Below, piece by piece: positions 1 to 8,160 of a stretch of 64,000 bases of DNA. The stretch's first letter is position 1, and each line of letters starts with the position of its first letter. Under the pieces are notes generated by a model. That model was not told the DNA's origin, did not search any database, and saw only the letters and a list, made by a program, of their open reading frames with translations. Source of the DNA: an uncultured Opitutaceae bacterium (GTDB taxonomy: Bacteria > Verrucomicrobiota > Verrucomicrobiia > Opitutales > Opitutaceae); NCBI GenBank assembly GCA_937902925.1, contig CALFNN010000103.1, positions 310,001 to 374,000 on the forward strand, in the 5' to 3' direction. A program made the translations under genes and the position numbers.

Positions 1-583
1 GTTTCGGAGGCACGACCGCAAAATCGGAGCGCAGGGCGCCGGGCGTCAGGAAGATCTTGTCCGCGGCATCGGGGAAGCGCTCGATGAGGAGATGGCGCGT
101 ATAGTTGGTCAGGGTGCTGAGCCGCGTGGCCCGCCGGATCAGGCGGCCGGCGAGCCAGCGGCGCAACGGACTGCCGGCGAATTTCAGGATCTCGGAACCG
201 TGAAAGGTGAGCACCAGGCGGCGGGGGCGGAACGTGTGGAAAAACTGCAGGAGCATCATCGTCATCATCGGCCCGGGCTCGGGCAGATAGACCGTGGCGT
301 GCCGGAGATCGCGCCGGTGGCGGATGAGTTCGCGCGCGAGGCGGAGCTGGCACCACAGATCATGCGTGCCCTTGAGCGGCAGCCGCCTCAGGCGAAACGG
401 CCAGTCCGTCTTCTCCGCCGCCGGCGAGGCGGACTGGGCCCATACCTCGACGTCGTAGCCGAGATCCGCGGTGGCCCGGGCGATTTCCTCGGTGAAGGTC
501 GCGATGCCGCCGCGCACCGGATAAAACTCGTGGGTGATCAGGAAAACCGGCCGGGCAAGGGTCGCAGCGGAAAGGTCGGACAT
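1..583 (-). CDS. Glycosyltransferase family 4, N-terminal part (runs off the left edge)
   Basis: The reading frame starts at an ATG at 583 and is open to the window edge, giving about 194 residues. It begins MSDLSAATLARPVFLITHEF and continues with YPVRGGIATFTEEIARA, which is the usual first beta-strand and glycine-rich loop of a GT-B (GT4) enzyme. Further on come VLTFHGSEILKFAGSPL and a stretch with TRLSTLTNYTRHLLIERF, both normal for the acceptor-binding half of GT4 proteins. The donor-binding C-terminal half lies outside the window. It should act in the cytoplasm, adding a sugar to a surface glycan or glycolipid. The specificity cannot be read. The gene diverges from the acyl carrier protein gene across a 223-base gap. 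Confidence 0.85.
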   Translation of the reverse strand, partial: MSDLSAATLARPVFLITHEFYPVRGGIATFTEEIARATADLGYDVEVWAQSASPAAEKTDWPFRLRRLPLKGTHDLWCQLRLARELIRHRRDLRHATVYLPEPGPMMTMMLLQFFHTFRPRRLVLTFHGSEILKFAGSPLRRWLAGRLIRRATRLSTLTNYTRHLLIERFPDAADKIFLTPGALRSDFAVVPPK

Positions 584-794
584 GCGGTTCGAGTGATGAA
601 GACGACGGGCGTGGCGCGTGTCCGGTGTAGTGACACGAGGCGAGCTAAGTTCGTAACGACGAAGTGGCAAGCGCGGATGGACCGGGGCGGATGGGGAAGG
701 TTGCGGAAACCGGGAACCAATCGGCGCGTCTCCTGACCATGAGGTCGATTCCCGGCCGAGAAATGGGTTTACTTTAAAGCCCCCTGCAACATAC

Positions 795-799
795 AAGGA
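795..799 (+). promoter_or_regulatory. Ribosome binding site of the ACP-dehydratase gene
   Basis: AAGGA lies seven bases before the ATG at 807. It is one of the few clear Shine-Dalgarno sites in this window, where most starts lack one, and it supports the chosen start. The preceding 223-base gap (584-806) must carry the divergent promoters; I see no convincing -35/-10 pair there. Confidence 0.55.
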
Positions 800-806
800 C
801 CGACCA

Positions 807-1799
807 ATGCCAGAAGCCGTTCAACCCAGTTCGGGCACCAACAAACCGTTCCCGCCGACGCCAAAACCGTTTGCTCCCGAGGACGAGGCGGCGTTGCGCG
901 AAGCCCTGAAACGCTGCTCGCCGTCGGCGTTCGAGTCGGCGGTGCAGTTCCGGAAAACCGGCAATGCCGAGCACGTTCCGGCGGTGGTGATCGGGGTGAT
1001 CGAGCGGTTCGTCGAGCCCGATTTGCGCACGAAGCTGAAGGATGCGGATGACGATCTTCGGCTGATCGAGGACCTTGGGATCGACTCGCTGACGATGATG
1101 GAAATCGTCATCCTGGTGGAAGACGTCCTCCAGATGACGATCAACAACGACGAGCTGCGGAATCTGCGCACCGTCGGCGACGTGAAGACTTTCATCGACT
1201 GCAAAATCCGCGGACTGCCCCTGCCCAAGCCGACGAAGTTCCTTCCGATCGAGCACATCGGGGCGGTGATGCCGATCCAGCCGCCGTTTCTCTTCCTGAA
1301 CGAAGCCTCGGTCAGCTCCACGGCGGCGAACGGAAAATACAAGATCACCGGCCAGGAGTTTTTCCTGCAGGGCCACTTCAAGGACAACCCGGTGATGCCC
1401 GCTTCGATCATGCTCGAGGCGCTGGGCCAACTCGCGGTGCTCTACCTGCTCGAGGGGCACATTCCCGAGCCCGGCAAGACCGTCAATCCAGCGCAGATTT
1501 TCTTCACGGGTTGCGAGGGCGTCCGCGCCCACCGCCAGTGCAAACCCGGCGACATCCTCACGCTGTCGATCAAGCCCAAGCGCAACAAAATGCCGCTGGC
1601 GACGTTCGAGGGTTCGATCCGGGTGGGCACCGAGAAGGCGGTCATCGCCGAGGAGATTTCCCTGATCTTCGGCTATGCCGACGCGGTCAACCAGCCGGTC
1701 CCGCTCAACGGCGCGACTGCGGAATCCGGCGTCAATGGCGCCGCGGCTTCCATTCCCGCGGCTGATTCCCCGCCGCTGCGCGTGGCGATCAACGCCTGA
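807..1799 (+). CDS. Acyl carrier protein fused to FabZ-like 3-hydroxyacyl-ACP dehydratase
   Basis: This 330-residue protein joins two fatty-acid-type domains. Residues about 55-135 are an acyl carrier protein with the phosphopantetheine serine (Ser94) in LIEDLGIDSLTMMEI. Residues about 145-290 form a hotdog-fold dehydratase of the FabZ type with QGHFKDNPVMPAS and LEALGQ, which place the catalytic pair at His190 and Glu204. Residues 1-50 are a proline-rich lead and residues after 295 an Ala/Pro tail, both probably flexible. It is expected to carry an acyl chain and dehydrate its 3-hydroxy form. ACP and FabZ are normally separate proteins, so the fusion points to a dedicated pathway. A beta-ketoacyl synthase follows, and an alpha-oxoamine synthase converges on this gene group. 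Confidence 0.88.
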   Translation: MPEAVQPSSGTNKPFPPTPKPFAPEDEAALREALKRCSPSAFESAVQFRKTGNAEHVPAVVIGVIERFVEPDLRTKLKDADDDLRLIEDLGIDSLTMMEIVILVEDVLQMTINNDELRNLRTVGDVKTFIDCKIRGLPLPKPTKFLPIEHIGAVMPIQPPFLFLNEASVSSTAANGKYKITGQEFFLQGHFKDNPVMPASIMLEALGQLAVLYLLEGHIPEPGKTVNPAQIFFTGCEGVRAHRQCKPGDILTLSIKPKRNKMPLATFEGSIRVGTEKAVIAEEISLIFGYADAVNQPVPLNGATAESGVNGAAASIPAADSPPLRVAINA

Positions 1800-1962
1800 C
1801 CGCCGCGCGGCGCCTGCTCCGGGGGCGGCATCATAGCCGTCGTTTTTGTTGGTGCGATGCGCCCTCCCGCGTTGACCGGTGCGGGCGAAGCGCCTTCACT
1901 GGCCGTTTCATATTTGGCGCACACCCGCCCCGCGGGCGTGTCCATTGTGCAGCACCAACCGC

Positions 1963-3225
1963 ATGCCCAGAGTCTTCATCACCGGCCTTGGATTCGTCAC
2001 CAGCATCGGCAATGACGCCGCCACCGTCACGCGGAACCTGCGGGAGCTGCGGCACGGCTTCGAACTCTACCCGCCGTTTCAAAAGCCGGATATTCCCTGC
2101 AAGGTCGTTGGCACGGTCAAGGACTTCAACACGGACTCGCCCGATCCCGAGGACTGGACCTTTCCGTTGCGCTATAAGATCAAACGCGAGCTCCTGCGCT
2201 CGATGGCGCCGAACGGCCTGTTCGCCCACTGTGCGATGCTGCAGGCGGTCGAGGACGCCCGGCTCGCCGACCCCGACATCTCCCACCCGCTCACCGGGCT
2301 CTACGCCGCGTCCGGCGGTTCGCCGTTTTTGACGCACTGGCATCACGAACGCCTGCTGAAAGTCGGCGTCATGCGCTGCTCGCCGCTCGGCATCGTGGCG
2401 GCGATCGTTGGCACACTGAACTTCAATCTCGTGGCTGCGTTCAAGATCCGCGGCGCCTCCTGCGGGTTTTCGTCGGCGTGCGCGTCGTCCGCGCACGCGC
2501 TCGGGTTCGCATTCGACGACATCGCGCTCGGCCGCCAGCAGCGGATGTTCGTGATCGGCGCCGAGGACGGCAACGTCGACGCGATCCTGCCCTTCGCCGG
2601 GATGCGGACCCTTTCGCTCCAAACGGACCCGAACATCGCGTCGCGACCGTTCGATGCGGCGCGCGACGGTTTTGTCGGCGCCGGCGGTGCGACGGTCGTC
2701 GTGCTCGAAAGCGAGGACGAGGTCGCGCGCCGCGGCGTGAAGCCCTATGCCGAATTGCTGGGCTGGGGCCAGGCCTCCGACGGCTACAACGTGGCGATCT
2801 CGCACCCCGAAGGGAGCGGCTCGACTGCCGCGATGCTCAACGCCCTCCGCGCCAGCCGGGTGGAACCGGAGCAGGTCGACTACGTCAACGCCCACGCGAC
2901 CTCCACGCTGATCGGCGACGTGTCCGAGGCGCGCTCGCTCCGCGCGGTGTTCAAAAACGCCGCGACCCGCCCCGCCGTCAGCAGCACGAAGGCGCTCACC
3001 GGTCACGGGCTCTCGCTGGCCGGGGCGCAGGAGACCGGGTTCTGCGCGCTCGCGCTCCGCGAGGGGTTCATGCCGGGCAACGCGCACCTCACCAAGGTCG
3101 ATCCCGAGTGCGAGGGCATCCACATTCTCCGCGCGACCGAAAACACGCCGCCCACCATCGTGATCAAGAACAGCAGCGGTTTCGGCGGGGCCAACGTTGC
3201 CCTGGTGTTGAAACGCGTGGCTTGA
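1963..3225 (+). CDS. Beta-ketoacyl-ACP synthase (FabF/KAS II type)
   Basis: A 420-residue condensing enzyme that would extend an ACP-bound chain with malonyl-ACP. It starts MPRVFITGLGFVTSIGND, the normal KAS II N-terminus, so I take the ATG at 1963 rather than the one at 1879. The Cys-His-His triad is present: Cys173 in SSACASSAHAL, His311 in YVNAHATSTLIGD and His348 in STKALTGHGLSLAGAQE. The C-terminus has the usual NSSGFGGANVALVLKR loop. The residues between the N-terminus and the nucleophile, with CKVVGTVKDFNTDSPDPEDW, diverge from housekeeping FabF, which suggests a specialised secondary-lipid enzyme. The 163 bases before it hold no gene. Confidence 0.9.
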   Translation: MPRVFITGLGFVTSIGNDAATVTRNLRELRHGFELYPPFQKPDIPCKVVGTVKDFNTDSPDPEDWTFPLRYKIKRELLRSMAPNGLFAHCAMLQAVEDARLADPDISHPLTGLYAASGGSPFLTHWHHERLLKVGVMRCSPLGIVAAIVGTLNFNLVAAFKIRGASCGFSSACASSAHALGFAFDDIALGRQQRMFVIGAEDGNVDAILPFAGMRTLSLQTDPNIASRPFDAARDGFVGAGGATVVVLESEDEVARRGVKPYAELLGWGQASDGYNVAISHPEGSGSTAAMLNALRASRVEPEQVDYVNAHATSTLIGDVSEARSLRAVFKNAATRPAVSSTKALTGHGLSLAGAQETGFCALALREGFMPGNAHLTKVDPECEGIHILRATENTPPTIVIKNSSGFGGANVALVLKRVA

Positions 3226-3263
3226 CACTGCGGTTCGCCCTGCACGTCTCCTGAGCGAACCTA

Positions 3264-4493
3264 ATGTCGAAACTCCGGATCCTCGTCCTCACATCCAGCA
3301 CCGGTGGTGGCCACGACGCGCGCGCGGAGGCGTTTGCCGAGTGGTGCTTTCAGCTCTACCGCCACGACGTCGATGTCCGCATCGAGCAGATGCTGGAGAA
3401 GTCCTCGGTCGTGAACCGCGCGGGGGTGAACCTCTACAACCGGATCCAGCGCACGGCCCCGTGGGTGCACAAGGTTTTCTACGCCGTCATCGAGCTGCTC
3501 AGCTACCTCAACACCGATCGCGTCACCTTCGGCGCCGGCTACTATCTCGCCGTGCTCGAGGAATACCGGCCGCACCTCGTCTTCAGCGTGCACGACTGCC
3601 TCAACCGCGGCTATTTCCAACTCGCCCGCCAGACGCTCGGCGCGGCGAACGTCCGCTGCGCGACCTACTGCGGCGAGTTTTCCGGCGGTTGGGGCTATTC
3701 GCGCAACTGGATCGAGCCGTCCGTCGATCTCTATATCTCCCGCACGCCGACCGCGAGCGACTACGCGGTCAAGAAGGGCATCCCGCCGGAGCACGCGCGG
3801 GTGCGCGGCTCGCTGATGTCGCCCCGGGCGAGCCTCGAGGTCTTCAGTCCGGTTGACCGGCGCGTGTTTCAAGCCAAACGGCTGGGGCTCGACCCGGATA
3901 AATTCACGGTGTTCCTCGCGACCGGCGGCAATGGAGCCAATAATCATTTCGAACTCCTGCCCGCGCTGGTGCGCCACGCGCGCCGGGTCCAGGCGATCGT
4001 CATTTGCGGGCGCAACAAGGAAACCTTCAACGACCTCGTCCACTGGCGTGCGAACCACCCCGAGTTCACCTGTCACATCGAGGGCTATTCGGACATCGTC
4101 CACCTGCACATGCAGGCGAGCGACGCGATCGTCACCCGCGGCGGCACCACCACCTGCGCGAAGGCGCTGAATTTCCGCTGCCCGATCGTCTTCAATGCCT
4201 TTGGCGGCATCATGCCGCAGGAGGAGCTGACGTGGAAATTCTTCCACAACGGCGCCGCGGCCGAGAAAGTCGAAAAGGCGGATCACTTCGCCGAAATCAT
4301 CGACCGATGGATGGCCCAGCCCGAGACCTACCGGCAGTTCCGCGAGAATTTCCTCCAGTTGCGCTACGAGGAGGACCCGACGGTCGTCATCGATGAACTG
4401 GTGACGCTCGCCAATCAGGTCGCGGGGGCCGACCTCCAGCGGTTCGCGTTTCCGCCGGTGAACGGCAACGGCTCCGCCCACCAGCCCGCGTGA
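3264..4493 (+). CDS. MGDG synthase-type glycosyltransferase (GT28)
   Basis: This 409-residue protein has the layout of monogalactosyldiacylglycerol synthases and processive diacylglycerol glycosyltransferases. An N-terminal MGDG-synthase domain (about 1-190) opens with ILVLTSSTGGGHDARAEAF, whose GGGH loop at residues 14-17 is diagnostic. A GT28 C-terminal domain (about 210-390) carries FLATGGNGANNH and DAIVTRGGTTTCAKALNF, the donor-binding loop. Such enzymes transfer a sugar from a nucleotide donor to a membrane lipid at the inner leaflet. Placed after the ACP-dehydratase and condensing enzyme, it may glycosylate the lipid made by this group. Donor and acceptor cannot be told from sequence. 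Confidence 0.88.
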   Translation: MSKLRILVLTSSTGGGHDARAEAFAEWCFQLYRHDVDVRIEQMLEKSSVVNRAGVNLYNRIQRTAPWVHKVFYAVIELLSYLNTDRVTFGAGYYLAVLEEYRPHLVFSVHDCLNRGYFQLARQTLGAANVRCATYCGEFSGGWGYSRNWIEPSVDLYISRTPTASDYAVKKGIPPEHARVRGSLMSPRASLEVFSPVDRRVFQAKRLGLDPDKFTVFLATGGNGANNHFELLPALVRHARRVQAIVICGRNKETFNDLVHWRANHPEFTCHIEGYSDIVHLHMQASDAIVTRGGTTTCAKALNFRCPIVFNAFGGIMPQEELTWKFFHNGAAAEKVEKADHFAEIIDRWMAQPETYRQFRENFLQLRYEEDPTVVIDELVTLANQVAGADLQRFAFPPVNGNGSAHQPA

Positions 4494-4515
4494 GCGCGAT
4501 GCAAGGGATGGACGC

Positions 4516-5778
4516 GTGACGCTTCCGCGTTGCCGGACACCGGCCGCGTCCCACACTGGCGCGACCTTGTCGAACGACACGCCGGTCATCGCCTATCTCT
4601 TCACGACGTTTCCCAAAAACACGGAAACGTTCCTGCAGCGCGAAATCATCGCGATGCGGGCGCGCGGGGTGAACCTCCGGCTCTACTCGCTCTGGGGCGG
4701 CGGCGGCACGTTCCGCGGACTGCCCGTCGCCCGGTTCAACAAGTGGCGGCTTTGCACACTGCTCTGGCTGATTCCCGCGGAATCGTGGCGCCGGCCCGAC
4801 GTGTTGAAACAACTGCTGCGGGGACTCGTGACGCGCGGCGCACCGTCGTGGCTGAATTTCTGGGAGAACATGCTGGGGGCCGGCTTCGCCTGCGTCTTCG
4901 CACGGGAATTCCGCCGTGACCGACCCGCGCTGATCCACGCCGCGTGGGGCGGGGCGCCCGCGACGGCCGCCTGGCTGCTCTGGCGGATCGACGGCCACCG
5001 GTTCAGCGCCGCGGCGCACGCCTACGATATCTACGAGCACGGGGGCGACTGGTGGCTGAAGGACAAGCTGGAGCACGCCGCGTTCATCCACACCTCGACC
5101 GCGATGGGCCGGCGCTCGTTGATCGAGCGCGGTCTGCCCGCCGACCGCATCGTCTGCATCCGCCGCGGCCTCGACCGGCTGCCGGTCGTGAAGCCGCTGC
5201 GGGCCTCGCGGTCGCCGCTGAACCTCGTCTGCGTGGCGCGCTTGGTGGAAAAAAAGGGGCTCGACCACCAGCTCCGGCTTTACGCCGCGCTGCGGGCCGC
5301 CGGCGTGCCTTTTGCCGCGCGGATCGTCGGCGAGGGTCCGTTGCGCGGCGAACTCGAGCGGCTCGCCGGGCGCCTCGGAATCGCGGCGGATGTCACGTTC
5401 ACCGGCCACCTCCCGGGGCACGAGGTGTGGAACCAGCTGGCGTGGGCGGACGTCCTCCTGCACACGGGCGTCGTCGCGGCGAGCGGCGATCGCGACGGTT
5501 TGCCCAACGTGATTCCCGAGGCGATGTCGGTCGGCGTGCTGGTGATCACGTCCCCCGCGGCGGCGACCACCGAGGCTATTACGCACGGCGTGACCGGGCT
5601 CGTCGCGCTCGTTGAATCGCCGGACGACTGGGTCGCGGCGCTGCGCCGGCTGTCGGCGGACGAGGCGTTTTGCGAGAAACTGCGCCTCGCCGCCCGGCGC
5701 TGGGTCGAGGAGAATTTCGATGCGCACCAAAACGCCGGGCGGGTGCTCGAGCAATTCCATCGCGCCATCGCACCATGA
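4516..5778 (+). CDS. Glycosyltransferase family 4
   Basis: A 420-residue GT-B enzyme of the type found in colanic-acid and exopolysaccharide loci. TPVIAYLFTTFPKNTETFLQ is the N-terminal strand. The C-terminal half has LVCVARLVEKKGLDHQLRLY, RIVGEGPLRGELERLA and DRDGLPNVIPEAMSVGV, the last holding the E-x7-E donor-site pattern. The first start is a GTG at 4516. A TTG at 4567, just before SNDTPVIAYLF, would give a more typical N-terminus, so the start is uncertain by 17 residues. Its stop overlaps the ATG of the next gene by four bases, implying translational coupling. Confidence 0.88.
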   Translation: MTLPRCRTPAASHTGATLSNDTPVIAYLFTTFPKNTETFLQREIIAMRARGVNLRLYSLWGGGGTFRGLPVARFNKWRLCTLLWLIPAESWRRPDVLKQLLRGLVTRGAPSWLNFWENMLGAGFACVFAREFRRDRPALIHAAWGGAPATAAWLLWRIDGHRFSAAAHAYDIYEHGGDWWLKDKLEHAAFIHTSTAMGRRSLIERGLPADRIVCIRRGLDRLPVVKPLRASRSPLNLVCVARLVEKKGLDHQLRLYAALRAAGVPFAARIVGEGPLRGELERLAGRLGIAADVTFTGHLPGHEVWNQLAWADVLLHTGVVAASGDRDGLPNVIPEAMSVGVLVITSPAAATTEAITHGVTGLVALVESPDDWVAALRRLSADEAFCEKLRLAARRWVEENFDAHQNAGRVLEQFHRAIAP

Positions 5779-6806
5779 TTTTCTTCGATGTCACCAAGGC
5801 CGGCACCGCCGGGCACCGGTCGGGCCTGATGCGCGTGAGCGCGCGGCTCGCCCACGGTCTCGGCTCTGCGGCGACCGAGGTGCGCTGGCCGGCGTGGAAA
5901 CGGTCCCTGCGTTCGGGTGACTGGTTTTTGACGGGTGAACTTTTTTCCGAGGAGGAACGGCCGGGTTTTTCGGATTTTCTTGCGGCGCATCCGTGCCGCC
6001 TCGCGGCGATCTTTCACGACGCGATCCCGCTCAAGCATCCGCACATCACGTGGCCGCAGAGCGTGGCCCGGCATCCCGGCTACATCAAGCTGCTCGCCCG
6101 CTTCGACCGCGTTTGGGCCGTCTCGGAGGCGAGCCGCCGCGATCTGCTGGAGTTCTGGCGCTGGCAGGGCGTCGCCGAGACGCCGCCCGTCGAACTCCTC
6201 ACGCTCGGGGCCGATTTCGATTCGACGACCCGGGTTACGCAACGACGCCTGGCATCGGCGCCCGGTGCGCGCGGCCAGAGTCTCCTTTCGGTGGGCATCC
6301 TCGAGCCGCGCAAGAATCAGGCGCTGCTCCTCGATGTGTGCGAAGACCTATGGCGCGAGGGGTTGGACTTCGAGCTCAACGTCGTCGGGCGGGTTAACCC
6401 GCATTTCGGCCAACCGCTGGTGGCGCGGATCAAGTCGCTGCGCCAAGAATTTCCCGGACTGATTTATCACGAGGCCGCCACCGATGGCGTGGTCGCCGGG
6501 CTATACGCTGCCGCGACGGCCAGCGTGCTGCCCACCATCGCCGAGGGCTGCGGGCTCCCGCTGCTCGAGTCGCTCTGGCTGGGCGTGCCTTGCGTCTGCA
6601 GCGATCTGCCTGTGTTGCGCGAGAATGCGGATGGCGGCGGCTGCCTGCCCGTCGCCGTCAACGACCGCGCGGCGTGGAAGGCCGCCTTGCGCCGCGTGCT
6701 CACCGACGCGGCGCTGCAAACGAAGCTGTCGTCCGAGGCGATGACGCGTCCGCTGCCGACGTGGCTCGAGGCGGCGCAGTCGATCCTGCGCGCGCTGCCG
6801 GGCTGA
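5775..6806 (+). CDS. Glycosyltransferase family 4, paralogue of the gene at 8161-9363
   Basis: A 343-residue GT4 enzyme starting MIFFDVTKAGTAGHRSGLMR, its ATG overlapping the preceding stop. Typical parts are AAIFHDAIPLKHPHITW, SVGILEPRKNQALLLDVCED (start of the donor domain) and ATASVLPTIAEGCGLPLLES (E-x7-E region). It is clearly homologous to the protein encoded convergently at 8161-9363: both share FHDAI, a VARxPxY segment, and SEASRRDLLEFWRWQGV versus SEESRTTLLDYWRWLGV. Its acceptor is unknown. It ends five bases before the stop of the alpha-oxoamine synthase gene on the other strand. Confidence 0.85.
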   Translation: MIFFDVTKAGTAGHRSGLMRVSARLAHGLGSAATEVRWPAWKRSLRSGDWFLTGELFSEEERPGFSDFLAAHPCRLAAIFHDAIPLKHPHITWPQSVARHPGYIKLLARFDRVWAVSEASRRDLLEFWRWQGVAETPPVELLTLGADFDSTTRVTQRRLASAPGARGQSLLSVGILEPRKNQALLLDVCEDLWREGLDFELNVVGRVNPHFGQPLVARIKSLRQEFPGLIYHEAATDGVVAGLYAAATASVLPTIAEGCGLPLLESLWLGVPCVCSDLPVLRENADGGGCLPVAVNDRAAWKAALRRVLTDAALQTKLSSEAMTRPLPTWLEAAQSILRALPG

Positions 6807-6811
6807 GCGGC

Positions 6812-8008
6812 CTACAGCTTTTTCACCGCATACGCCATGGCGTCGGCGATTTTATCGAGCTGTTCGTCGGAGTGCATCGCGGAAATGGCGGTGCGAATGA
6901 GGTCCTTGCCGGCGGGCACGGCGGGCGCGATCGACATCACGGTGAAGACGCCCTTTTCCATGAGCGCTTTCCAGAAGGGGTAGACGCGCTCCTTGGAGCC
7001 GAGGACGATCGGCACCGCGGGGGTTTCGCTTTCCCACGTATCGAGCCCGAGCGACTTGAGCATGGCGCGGTATTTCTTGGTGTTCGCCCAGAGTCGCCGG
7101 AGATGTTCGGGCTCGGTCTGCATGAGCTCGAGCGAGGCCTGGGCGCACGCCGCCTGGCTCGGGCTGACGGCGGCGGAGAAAATCGTCTGCTTCGAGTGGG
7201 TGCGGAGATACTCGATCACCTCGCGCGACGCCGCCACGAATCCGCCGGTGCTCGCGAGCGATTTCGACATGCTGCCGCAAACGATGTCCACGCTGTCGTT
7301 GAGCCCGAAGTGATCGGCGGTGCCGCGGCCCTGGCGGCCGAGCACGCCGAAACCGTGCGCGTCGTCGAGCACCGTGAAACAGCCGTGCTCCTCGGCGATT
7401 TCCGCGAGCTCGGGCAACCGCGCGATGTGGCCTTCCATCGAGTAGACGCCCTCGATGACCAGCATCTTGGTCGCATCGGGGGTGACCGCCGCCAGCACTT
7501 CGCGAAGGTCGTCGGGATTGTTGTGCGAAAAACGCTCCACGGTTGCCATCGACAGGCGGATGCCGTCCCACAGGCACGAATGGATATTCTTGTCGGCCAG
7601 GATCACGTCGCCCTTTTGGGCGAACGACGCGACACTCGACAGGCAGGCGAGATAGCCGGCCACGCTGATGTGGCAGGCCTCGCGGCCGAGGAATTCGGCA
7701 AGTTTCTCCTCCAGTTCGACGTGGTAGGCGCGGGAACCGTTCGAGGTCCGGGCGCCAGTCGTGCTCGTGCCCCATTTGAGCATGGCCGCGCGACCGGCCT
7801 CGATCACCTTGGGGTGGAACGACAACCCGAGATAGTCGTTGCTCGACAGCATGATCATCTCCTGCCCGTCGAGCCGCACCGTGGTGCCCGACTGGGCCTC
7901 CATGGCGTGATAATACGGCGCATATTTCAGGCGCATCTTCGTCGCGTAGTCGTCGCGACAGCGCGCCTGGAGAGCCTTTTTGTTCTTGGTGAAGAATGAT
8001 AACGCCAT
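6812..8008 (-). CDS. Alpha-oxoamine synthase, serine palmitoyltransferase-like (PLP enzyme)
   Basis: A 398-residue fold-type I PLP enzyme of the family that condenses an amino acid with an acyl thioester (SPT, BioF, KBL). The PLP lysine is Lys249 in GSMSKSLASTGGF, a form closer to serine palmitoyltransferases (SKS...GG) than to BioF. The cofactor-binding pair appears in VLDDAHGFGVLGRQGRGTAD (Asp215, His218). The substrate loop LSSNDYLGLSFHPKV and the segment TTGARTSNGSRAYHVELE are family-typical. I chose the ATG at 8008 (MALSFFTKNKKALQ), because upstream codons give low-complexity sequence. Convergence with an ACP, a dehydratase and a condensing enzyme suggests that it releases an ACP-bound chain as an amino-ketone (sphingoid-like base). 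KBL or BioF activity cannot be excluded. Confidence 0.85.
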   Translation of the reverse strand: MALSFFTKNKKALQARCRDDYATKMRLKYAPYYHAMEAQSGTTVRLDGQEMIMLSSNDYLGLSFHPKVIEAGRAAMLKWGTSTTGARTSNGSRAYHVELEEKLAEFLGREACHISVAGYLACLSSVASFAQKGDVILADKNIHSCLWDGIRLSMATVERFSHNNPDDLREVLAAVTPDATKMLVIEGVYSMEGHIARLPELAEIAEEHGCFTVLDDAHGFGVLGRQGRGTADHFGLNDSVDIVCGSMSKSLASTGGFVAASREVIEYLRTHSKQTIFSAAVSPSQAACAQASLELMQTEPEHLRRLWANTKKYRAMLKSLGLDTWESETPAVPIVLGSKERVYPFWKALMEKGVFTVMSIAPAVPAGKDLIRTAISAMHSDEQLDKIADAMAYAVKKL

Positions 8009-8055
8009 GTCGGGTGCCGTATTAAGCAGCGCCTGTGCCCATTGGCAAACGGAAA

Positions 8056-8079
8056 GGCCTCCCGCGCAGGCGGGCGGCC
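8056..8079 (-). terminator. Hairpin between the GT4 gene and the alpha-oxoamine synthase gene
   Basis: An inverted repeat pairs GGCC with GGCC and CCCGC with GCGGG, with one mismatch and a four-base loop. Read on the - strand it is followed by TTTCCGTTT. It lies in the 152-base gap before the alpha-oxoamine synthase. It could be a weak intrinsic terminator that separates the synthase from upstream glycosyltransferase transcription, or a repeat-type intergenic element. The short U tract makes this uncertain. Confidence 0.4.
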
Positions 8080-8160
8080 ACGGAGGCGCTGCCCACGGAC
8101 CGGAAGAAACCCCGGCGGTGCCGCCGATTCGGCCTCGGGCATTCGCAGGATTTTCCGTGG

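Noticed and set aside
92-736. A 214-codon open frame on the + strand at the left edge
   Set aside because: The opposite strand encodes a clear GT4 N-terminal domain, so this is its shadow.
768-796. TTTACT followed 17 bases later by ATACAA as a promoter for the ACP gene
   Set aside because: The -35 fits in four of six bases but the -10 is poor, and it would leave almost no leader before the ATG at 807.
1872-1900. TTGACC with a weak -10 before the condensing-enzyme gene
   Set aside because: The -10 fits only three of six bases in a G+C-rich setting, which is no better than chance.
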